This document shows positions 1 to 5,772 of a stretch of DNA of 7,134 bases, piece after piece. Position 1 is the stretch's first letter, and each line of letters starts with the position of its first letter. The translations under genes were made by a program, and so were the position numbers. The notes under the pieces are model-generated. The model saw only the letters and a program-made list of their open reading frames with translations. It did no database searches and was not told where the DNA came from. Where the stretch lies: the NCBI GenBank assembly GCA_030640325.1, contig DAOWJM010000013.1:1-7134 (forward strand), given 5' to 3'. Source of the DNA: Dehalococcoidia bacterium (lineage in GTDB: Bacteria > Chloroflexota > Dehalococcoidia > Dehalococcoidales > BS750m-G39).

Positions 1-1773
1 ATGCCCCCACAGCCTGAAATCATCCAAGCAGTAAAGAATTGGAACCAAACTCAACCCAGCATTGAAATGAAGATAGCTGCTCCAAAGGAATTCTTCCAAG
101 CACTGGAGAGCTCCAGAAAGAGGTTTGAAGTAATAGAAGGCGAGTTATATGATGACGAACTTGTTGATGTATTCCCCCAGGTATGCTCCAGTCGGACATG
201 GATAGTGCAAGGCTCCAGGGAATGCGAAGGTCTACTTATAACCGCTGAGGAATTTGCCACCATTGCCTGGCTTCTTGGCGCTGGATATCCTGTCAATGAA
301 TTCCGGGAGGCTTGGGAGAAGGTCTTGTTCGTTGCCTTTCATGATGTAATCACCGGCTGCGGTGTGGATGAGATTTATGAAGAGGTGAGGGGGATTTTTG
401 CTTCTCTTAAAAGTGGGCTTACCCAAATCTTGACCGAATCTTTAACCTATATAACCGAAAAGATAAACACCGATGGTAAAGGGATGGTGGTCTTCAACTC
501 CCTCCCCTGGCAGACAAAGAATTGGGTTGAATCAGCAAAGGGTGGTTTTATTGCTGATGTTCCACCACTGGGTTATAAGGTGTATAAGTCTGTCCCCCAA
601 GAAAAGGAGCCAGTGGATAGGATAAAAATTGAGGGGAATGAGATAGAAACGCCATTTTTTAGGCTAAAAGTAGATGACAAAACCGGGATAGTTAAGGTCT
701 CCGATAAAGCTGGAAATCTGTTACTAAGTGGAAATGAGATTATTATTGAGGATGAGGTTGGTGACCTTTATTATCATCGCAGTAGATTCTCCCCTGAGTT
801 GATAAAGAGCGAATCAGGGGAAGGCCTCACCTATGGAAGCTTCAAGCCTAAAGGCTTTCGGATAGAGGAGGAAGGCTCAAGGGTAAGGGTAGTTTTTGAA
901 AGCGAGTATTACTGCCTCACCTGGCCCTATAGGCTAAAGAAAAGGTTTCCTCCCATGCTTTACAAGTACAAAACGCTGGATATTTGCAAAGAGGTTGTGA
1001 TTTATAGCGACATCCCGCGCATTGAATTTATTACCAAAATTGATAATAAATACCCCAATATAAGGCTAAGGGTTAAGTTTGATACCGGAATAGAGAGAAA
1101 GCTCTATTTTCGGGAGACGCAATTTGGGGTTATTCCTGAGTCAACAGAGTACTTTACCAGGGCGGGGGGAGCCCAACCCTCGGGGATACCTAATTTTATG
1201 AGCTGGTTTGATGTAAGCGATGGGACGAGGGGGATAACCTTTATGAACAAGGGATTACCAGCAGGGCGCATAGCAGAAGGTTCCGTCTATATCACTCTCT
1301 TCCGGAGCGTATACGGACTCTCCGCCGATGGCATAGCCGGACCTTTAGTCCCCACTCAGGATGCTTTAGAGCTGAAGTCTTACACCTTTGAATACGCCGT
1401 GCAACCCCATGATGGAGATTGGCGACAGGCTGAGATGTATAAACAGGCACAAGAATTTCAACGTTTGCCCATCGCCACCCAAGCTGATGGCAACGGAGAT
1501 TTACCCTCCGAATCCTCCTTTCTAAAGCTTTCGCCAAATAACCTCATCCTCTCCGCCCTAAAGAAAGCCGAAGACACCGATGAGGTAATCCTGCGGTTCT
1601 TTGAGACCAAGGGAGAGGTCACACAGGCTGAGGTGGAGCTATTTAGAGCAATTAAAAGATTGACACTGGTAGATTTACTTGAGAGAGAAGAGCGCGAACT
1701 GCCATTTGAAAGAAATAGATTTGGATTTGAGGTGAAACCCTTTGAGATCGTAACCCTAAAGCTTGAGTTTTAG
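1..1773 (+). CDS. GH38 alpha-mannosidase, C-terminal part (5' truncated)
   Basis: This is the C-terminal 590 residues of a glycoside hydrolase family 38 alpha-mannosidase, a retaining enzyme that removes alpha-linked mannose from glycans. Visible in order are the end of the catalytic barrel (PPQPEI, residues 2-7, which in relatives follows a Gly-x-Asp-His segment), the helical middle domain with SSR (63-65), a SRECE segment (72-76) and FHDVITGCGVDEIYEE (113-128), then the C-terminal beta domain with HDGDW and a VDLLERE...PFEIVTLKLEF ending typical of the family. Complete members usually have about 800-1050 residues, and the N-terminal barrel with the nucleophile Asp is absent here. The first base begins an ATG, but this Met sits inside conserved sequence, so it is most likely an internal residue and the gene starts before the window. 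No signal peptide or membrane segment is visible in this part. The C-terminus is intact and ends in TAG. The family call is firm; substrate linkage is not known. Confidence 0.88.
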   Translation: MPPQPEIIQAVKNWNQTQPSIEMKIAAPKEFFQALESSRKRFEVIEGELYDDELVDVFPQVCSSRTWIVQGSRECEGLLITAEEFATIAWLLGAGYPVNEFREAWEKVLFVAFHDVITGCGVDEIYEEVRGIFASLKSGLTQILTESLTYITEKINTDGKGMVVFNSLPWQTKNWVESAKGGFIADVPPLGYKVYKSVPQEKEPVDRIKIEGNEIETPFFRLKVDDKTGIVKVSDKAGNLLLSGNEIIIEDEVGDLYYHRSRFSPELIKSESGEGLTYGSFKPKGFRIEEEGSRVRVVFESEYYCLTWPYRLKKRFPPMLYKYKTLDICKEVVIYSDIPRIEFITKIDNKYPNIRLRVKFDTGIERKLYFRETQFGVIPESTEYFTRAGGAQPSGIPNFMSWFDVSDGTRGITFMNKGLPAGRIAEGSVYITLFRSVYGLSADGIAGPLVPTQDALELKSYTFEYAVQPHDGDWRQAEMYKQAQEFQRLPIATQADGNGDLPSESSFLKLSPNNLILSALKKAEDTDEVILRFFETKGEVTQAEVELFRAIKRLTLVDLLEREERELPFERNRFGFEVKPFEIVTLKLEF

Positions 1774-1788
1774 CAGGGGTTGTTCAAT

Positions 1789-1871
1789 GGGGGCGTCTAA
1801 GAGGGGCGTCAGCCCCTCTTTAAGTAAAGTCCCCCTCTCCAAGAGTGGAGAGGGGGACTAAGGGGGTGAGG
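1789..1871 (+). repeat. Double-palindrome intergenic element
   Basis: The spacer contains GGGGCGTC twice (1790-1797 and 1803-1810), a 9-bp hairpin (1799-1820) and then a perfect 13-bp hairpin: AGTCCCCCTCTCC at 1828-1840, a 6-base loop at 1841-1846, and its reverse complement at 1847-1859. A G-rich tail, AAGGGGGTGAGG, runs from 1860 to 1871. The composition is unlike the flanking genes. From memory, similar C/G-rich palindromes are scattered between genes in some Chloroflexota, which would make this a dispersed repeat. Only one copy lies in this window, so dispersion cannot be shown here. Confidence 0.55.
1799..1820 (+). terminator. Hairpin after the mannosidase gene, possible terminator
   Basis: AAGAGGGGC (1799-1807) and GCCCCTCTT (1812-1820) form a perfect 9-bp stem with a 4-base loop, 25 bases after the mannosidase stop. 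The stem is followed only by a short T-stretch (CTCTTTAAG), so termination would be weak or helped by another factor. It could instead be the first half of a palindromic repeat element together with the next hairpin. Confidence 0.45.
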
Positions 1872-1899
1872 TTGATAAAAAATCTTACAACAAAGGTTG

Positions 1900-1904
1900 A
1901 AGGG
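1900..1904 (+). promoter_or_regulatory. Candidate ribosome binding site for the COG2187-type kinase
   Basis: AAGGG lies 9 bases before TTG 1914 and 12 bases before ATG 1917. It is the only Shine-Dalgarno-like site near the kinase start that lies outside the palindromic element, so it favours a start at 1914 or 1917 over GTG 1845 or GTG 1866. Confidence 0.4.
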
Positions 1905-1916
1905 AAACAAAGTTTG

Positions 1917-2912
1917 ATGCTACCGGAAATGGCACAAGCACTGCTAGAGCCCGAAGCCTATCCAGAGGCTCCGGGGAAAATAGAGCTGGTGCAGACCCAG
2001 ATGTCATTCCTCTTCCTGACCGATGATTATGTGTATAAGGTAAAGAAACCGGTAAATCTGGGCTACCTGGACTACACCACCAAGGAAAAGCGCCAGTTCT
2101 ATTGCCAGCGGGAGGTTGAACTTAACCGTCGTCTCTGCCCTGAGGTCTATCTGGGGGTGGTGCCCATAACCCGAGATAGGAGTGCTATTTTGGTGGAAGG
2201 TCGGGGGGAGGTTATAGAGCATGCAGTAAAGATGCGCCGCCTCCCCCAGGAAGCAATGATGGATGTGCTGCTGGCCGATAATCGGGTATCACCTGAAATG
2301 ATAACCAGTGTGGCACAAAAGCTGGTAGAATTTCACCGAAAGGCAGAAACCAACGCCGATATCAGTGCCTTTGGCGAGGTTGACATTATCACCCAAAATA
2401 CCGAGGAAAACTTCAGCCAAACCAAAAAATACATCTCTAATACCCTCTCACCAGAGAAGTATCAGCGTATCAAGGATTACACTGATAGCTTTATTGAGGA
2501 AAATGCCTCTCTATTCGGCAAGCGGCTCGCAGATGGCAGGATAAGGGACTGCCACGGAGACCTTCACGCCGCCCATATTTGCTTTACTAATGGCATCTGC
2601 ATTTACGATTGCATAGAATTTAATGATAGGTTTAGATATTGCGACGTAGCCTCTGAGGTTGCCTTTTTGGCTATGGATTTAGACCACTACGGACGAGCTG
2701 ACCTTTCCCATATTTTTGTCGATGCCTATGTAGCTCAGAGCCAGGATAATGAGCTACTGGAGCTACTTAATTTCTACAAGTGCTACCGGGCTTATGTGCG
2801 GGGAAAGGTGGAAAGTTTCAAGCTTGATGACCCTTATATCTCAAAAGAGGAAAAGACAAGGGTTCTAGCTAAAGCCAAGAACTATTTTGAGCTTGCCGAA
2901 TCATATATTTGA
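1917..2912 (+). CDS. APH-fold kinase family protein (COG2187-type), substrate unknown
   Basis: This is a soluble protein of the aminoglycoside phosphotransferase/choline kinase fold, of the COG2187 type, probably an ATP-dependent small-molecule kinase with unknown substrate. Numbering from ATG 1917 (331 residues), VYKVKKP (39-45) carries the likely ATP-binding Lys, NRRLCPEVYLGVVPI is a family hallmark, HGDLH begins at 213 with the presumed catalytic Asp at 215, and YDCIEFN (230-236) provides the metal-binding Asp, followed by RYCDVASEVAFLAMDLD. The reading frame stays open back to GTG 1845, but that codon lies in a hairpin loop and the extra residues do not look family-like. ATG 1917 begins the usual N-terminus (LLEPEAYP shortly after), while GTG 1866 and TTG 1914 remain possible. 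Many relatives carry a COG0645 P-loop kinase on the same chain; here that is the next gene, 15 bases downstream. The Asn usual after HGD in this fold is His, as I recall for some of this subfamily. It is not evidence of antibiotic resistance. Confidence 0.82.
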   Translation: MLPEMAQALLEPEAYPEAPGKIELVQTQMSFLFLTDDYVYKVKKPVNLGYLDYTTKEKRQFYCQREVELNRRLCPEVYLGVVPITRDRSAILVEGRGEVIEHAVKMRRLPQEAMMDVLLADNRVSPEMITSVAQKLVEFHRKAETNADISAFGEVDIITQNTEENFSQTKKYISNTLSPEKYQRIKDYTDSFIEENASLFGKRLADGRIRDCHGDLHAAHICFTNGICIYDCIEFNDRFRYCDVASEVAFLAMDLDHYGRADLSHIFVDAYVAQSQDNELLELLNFYKCYRAYVRGKVESFKLDDPYISKEEKTRVLAKAKNYFELAESYI

Positions 2913-2913
2913 C

Positions 2914-2920
2914 AAGGGGG
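2914..2920 (+). promoter_or_regulatory. Ribosome binding site setting a TTG start
   Basis: AAGGGGG lies directly after the upstream stop codon and 7 bases before TTG 2928. There is no in-frame ATG before the P-loop motif, so this site is the main support for TTG as the start of the P-loop kinase gene. Confidence 0.7.
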
Positions 2921-2927
2921 CGGTAAA

Positions 2928-3530
2928 TTGAGAGAACCGTTTGCCAAATTCATAGAGACCGAGTTGGGCTCTGGTTTTTTGCTTATCGCCTGTGGTCTTC
3001 CCGGTAGCTGGAAAACCGAGACCACTGAGGAGGTATCCAGGATTAAGGGTTATCCCCTCCTTCGCTCCGACCTGATTAGACTGGATGTGCTTAAAAACGA
3101 GGATATTTTCGACGAAAAGGTAGCCTCAAATATGACTAAGCGAACCATGGTCTATGATGAGATGTTCAGACAGGCAGATGAGAGCCTAAACAAGAGCGAA
3201 GGGGTGATACTTGATGCCACCTTTGTCACCCAATCGTTAAGGAGGCGTGCTGCTGAAATAGCAGCTAAACATAACCGGAGGTTCGTCATTCTGCAAACAG
3301 ATTGCCCGCAGGAGGTATCAATCAGACGGATACTAAAGCGGACTAAAGAGGATTACGAATCAAACGCATTGACCGAACAAGCCTACCTCAACAATAAAAA
3401 GAGGTTTGAAAAGGTGGATTTAGATGACTTGAAGGTCTCATACCCAAATCTCGGTATCACCCACTTGATTGTCGATACCCAGTATGACCCGCCTGAAGAC
3501 TGGTATATCATTGGTGTAGAAAAGAGATAG
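2928..3530 (+). CDS. P-loop AAA-type kinase (COG0645/AAA_33-like), variant Walker A
   Basis: This 200-residue soluble P-loop NTPase resembles predicted kinases of COG0645 (AAA_33 group). In order it shows a Walker A region GLPGSWKT (23-30), a substrate or helix segment LLRSDLIRLDVL (44-55) as in the family's R-[ST]-D-x-[IV]-R, a Walker B-like VILDATF with Asp96 (93-99), an adenine-side LQTDCPQEV (122-130) and a lid-like Arg-rich stretch RRILKR (133-138). The Walker A deviates: Trp28 sits where Gly normally precedes the Lys, although Gly23, Lys29 and Thr30 are kept. Translation starts at TTG with a well-spaced ribosome binding site. In many bacteria this domain is the C-terminal half of a protein whose N-terminal half is the COG2187 kinase; the mycobacterial Rv2004c is a fused example from memory. 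Here the two halves are separate adjacent genes, suggesting they act together. The phosphorylated substrate is unknown and catalysis itself is uncertain. Confidence 0.8.
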   Translation: MREPFAKFIETELGSGFLLIACGLPGSWKTETTEEVSRIKGYPLLRSDLIRLDVLKNEDIFDEKVASNMTKRTMVYDEMFRQADESLNKSEGVILDATFVTQSLRRRAAEIAAKHNRRFVILQTDCPQEVSIRRILKRTKEDYESNALTEQAYLNNKKRFEKVDLDDLKVSYPNLGITHLIVDTQYDPPEDWYIIGVEKR

Positions 3531-3552
3531 ATAATTAATAGTGTAATCCCTC

Positions 3553-3588
3553 CTTGTGACAGAAATCAAAGAGTGGCTTGTTACAGAA
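3553..3588 (+). repeat. Imperfect 12-base direct repeat before the PHP gene
   Basis: CTTGTGACAGAA (3553-3564) recurs as CTTGTTACAGAA (3577-3588), one mismatch and exactly 24 bases apart, in the 64-base stretch between the P-loop kinase stop and ATG 3595. If translation began at GTG 3556 it would encode a repeated V-T-E. It may be a small duplication or a protein-binding pair; chance is also possible. Confidence 0.35.
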
Positions 3589-3594
3589 GTAGAG

Positions 3595-4482
3595 ATGAAA
3601 ATAGATTTGCACATCCACACCAAGACCGGCTCAGATGGTAATCTATCTGTTGAAGAGGTCTTCAGGGAAGCAAAAGAAAGAAAAATCGATTTAATGTCGA
3701 TAACTGACCACGATTCAATAAACGCCCAGGACAGAGCCATCGCTCTGGCTAGGGAATATGGCATAGCCTATATTACCGGAGTGGAGTTGAATGTGACGTT
3801 TCCCTACCACGATGAGTCCATTTCACTGGATTTTCTGGGATACCAGTATGATATCAATAATGAGGCGCTAAAAAGTAAGCTTCAACTCATAAGAGAACAT
3901 AGAGAGAGAAGGGCGCATCAAATTCTGGAGAAGCTGAATGTGGAGTTCGATAAAGAGAGTATCGAGAGATTCACTGAGGAAGACCTCAACAATATACAGG
4001 ACAGTGTTGATGGCGCCTTTGGTCGACCCCATATAGCCAACTACCTGATAGAAAAGGGAATTGTCAGCAGTAAGCAGGAAGCCTTCGATAAATATCTGGT
4101 CAAGTGCGATGTGCCTAAATACCCGCTTTCACTTGCTGAAGCCTCAGAACTGGTCAGGAATGCGGGCGGTATACTGGTGCATGCCCACCCCAATGACCCC
4201 AATGGGACCTCTTTAGTAAGTATAACCGGTGATTTGAACCAACAGACTGAGATTATCGAGAGATATATGCTAGACTATATTGATGGTGTCGAGTGCTGGC
4301 ATTCAAGACATGATGCCGAGACCACAGCACACTACATTGAGTTTGCCAAGAAACACAGTCTGGTCATGACCGGGGGTAGCGATTGTCATCAAAAGCCAAT
4401 CCTTCTCGGCACAGTGGATATACCCGATTGGGTGGCTGAGTACTTCCAGCGATATAAGGCTGCGCTGGGAAAATTAACCTAA
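3595..4482 (+). CDS. PHP-domain phosphoesterase (COG0613, RNase AM/TrpH-like)
   Basis: This is a PHP-domain metal-dependent phosphoesterase of the COG0613 group. Characterised members remove the 3'-phosphate of 3',5'-bisphosphonucleotides such as pAp, or degrade short RNA 5' to 3' (E. coli RNase AM, formerly YciV/TrpH). From ATG 3595 (295 residues) it shows DLHIHT (His6, His8), ITDHDS (Asp38, His39), GVE (Glu64), GRPHIANYL (His146), VHAHPND (His196, His198) and GGSDCHQ (Asp263, His265), in family order and at about the usual length. One expected ligand differs: the segment normally ending H-I-L-G reads LDFLG, placing Asp79 where His is usual. The frame is open back to GTG 3556, but ATG 3595 gives the standard M-K-I-D-L-H-x-H start; neither start has a strong ribosome binding site. 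It lies between the kinase pair and ahcY, and its stop overlaps the ahcY ribosome binding site. The family call is firm; nucleotide substrate is inferred. Confidence 0.85.
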   Translation: MKIDLHIHTKTGSDGNLSVEEVFREAKERKIDLMSITDHDSINAQDRAIALAREYGIAYITGVELNVTFPYHDESISLDFLGYQYDINNEALKSKLQLIREHRERRAHQILEKLNVEFDKESIERFTEEDLNNIQDSVDGAFGRPHIANYLIEKGIVSSKQEAFDKYLVKCDVPKYPLSLAEASELVRNAGGILVHAHPNDPNGTSLVSITGDLNQQTEIIERYMLDYIDGVECWHSRHDAETTAHYIEFAKKHSLVMTGGSDCHQKPILLGTVDIPDWVAEYFQRYKAALGKLT

Positions 4483-4493
4483 AGGAGTAAGCA

Positions 4494-5759
4494 ATGCCCT
4501 CACCTAAACAGTATGATATTAGAGACCCTTCTCTAGCTGAAGCTGGGAGGCTGAGAATAGAGTGGGCTTCCCGGGAAATGCCAGTAGTCAAGCTAATCAG
4601 AGAGAGGTTTGCTGCCGAGAAGCCCTTAAAGGGCATCCGGATTTCAGCCTGCCTCCATATTACTACTGAGACGGCAAATCTAGCGTTAACCCTGAAGGAG
4701 GGCGGAGCCAACATTATTTTATGCGCCTCTAACCCCTTGAGCACCCAGGATGATGCAGCCGCTGCCTTAGTAGAATATGGCATTCCGGTTAATGCCATTA
4801 AGGGGGAAGATGAGGAAACATATTATAAGCACATCGATACTGCTCTGGACAATAAACCCCAGCTTACTGTAGATGATGGCGCCGACTTGGTTACCACCCT
4901 CCACACCCAGCGAAGCGACCTAATCAGCGATGTCATTGGTGGCACTGAGGAGACCACCACCGGCGTTATAAGACTTCGCAGCCTGGAGAGAGCAGGAGGG
5001 CTAAGGTATCCCATAATTGCGGTAAATGATGCCCAGACCAAGTACCTCTTTGATAATCGCTACGGCACCGGGCAAAGCACCATCGACGGTATTACCAGGG
5101 CGACCAATATCCTATGGGCAGGCAAGAAGGTGGTGATTTGTGGCTATGGTTGGTGCGGGCATGGCATAGCCTTAAGAGCTAAGGGGCTTGGCTCCCAGGT
5201 GATTGTAACCGAGGTAGAGCCAGTCCGAGCCCTGGAGGCAGTTATGGATAGCTATCAGGTCATGCCACTAATAGAAGCCGCCAGGCTGGGGGACATTTTC
5301 ATTACCACCACCGGGGATAAAAATGTTATTGATAGTGCTCATCTAAAGGTGATGAAAAACGGAGCCATCCTAGCCAATAGCGGGCATTTCAATGTAGAGA
5401 TAAATATCCCAGCCTTGGAAAGCCTAGCCCATAGTAAGCGACGCATAAGACCCTTCGTTGATGAGTACATCTTGAATGATGGCCGCCACCTTTATCTATT
5501 GGGGGAGGGGAGATTAGTTAATCTGGCTGCCGCTGAAGGGCATCCAGCCAGCGTTATGGATATGAGCTTTGCCAACCAGGCTCTATGTCTGGAGTATATG
5601 GTCAAAAATAGGGGAAGCCTTGAGACTAAGGTTTACCCAGTGCCTGAAGAAATAGATAAACAGGTAGCTCGGTTGAAACTAAACTCCATGGGCATCGATA
5701 TTGATAGTTTGACCCCGGAGCAAAAAAAATACCTGACAAGTTGGAAAGAAGGGACATAG
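4494..5759 (+). CDS. ahcY: Adenosylhomocysteinase (S-adenosylhomocysteine hydrolase)
   Basis: This cytosolic NAD-dependent enzyme splits S-adenosylhomocysteine into adenosine and homocysteine, relieving product inhibition of methyltransferases. The 421 residues show HITTET (55-60), DDGADLV with Asp128, TEETTTGV with Glu152, NDAQTKYLFDNRYG with Lys183 and Asp187, the NAD-binding GYGWCGHG (217-224), SGHFN with His298 and NLAAAEGHP with His350. All expected active-site residues appear present. It is the short form: it lacks the roughly 40-residue insertion of many proteobacterial and plant enzymes, has Thr-Gly-Gln-Ser after DNRYG where other types have Cys-Arg-Glu-Ser, and ends in TSWKEGT instead of the eukaryotic K-P-x-x-Y-R-Y tail. 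This type is typical of archaea, Thermotoga and similar bacteria. The start is supported by AAAGGAG at 4481-4487, 6 bases before ATG and overlapping the preceding stop. metK follows after 13 bases, so the two very probably share a transcript. Confidence 0.97.
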   Translation: MPSPKQYDIRDPSLAEAGRLRIEWASREMPVVKLIRERFAAEKPLKGIRISACLHITTETANLALTLKEGGANIILCASNPLSTQDDAAAALVEYGIPVNAIKGEDEETYYKHIDTALDNKPQLTVDDGADLVTTLHTQRSDLISDVIGGTEETTTGVIRLRSLERAGGLRYPIIAVNDAQTKYLFDNRYGTGQSTIDGITRATNILWAGKKVVICGYGWCGHGIALRAKGLGSQVIVTEVEPVRALEAVMDSYQVMPLIEAARLGDIFITTTGDKNVIDSAHLKVMKNGAILANSGHFNVEINIPALESLAHSKRRIRPFVDEYILNDGRHLYLLGEGRLVNLAAAEGHPASVMDMSFANQALCLEYMVKNRGSLETKVYPVPEEIDKQVARLKLNSMGIDIDSLTPEQKKYLTSWKEGT

Positions 5760-5772
5760 AAAAGGAGAAAAA

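Noticed and set aside
1917..2912. Antibiotic resistance gene (aminoglycoside phosphotransferase)
   Set aside because: Only the fold is shared. The sequence features match the uncharacterised COG2187 group, and the context is metabolic rather than a resistance cassette.
3511..3547. Possible internal promoter with TGTAAT before the PHP gene
   Set aside because: No -35-like hexamer stands at a suitable distance; the A/T-rich stretch alone is not enough.
4483..4493. SAM riboswitch ahead of ahcY-metK
   Set aside because: The gaps before ahcY and metK are only 11 and 13 bases, and the hairpins at 1799-1859 show no SAM-aptamer architecture such as a multi-helix junction with a pseudoknot.
4364..4798. 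Open frames on the - strand, this 144-codon one being the longest
   Set aside because: They lie opposite well-recognised genes, have no family-like motifs and no convincing ribosome binding sites, so they are shadow frames.
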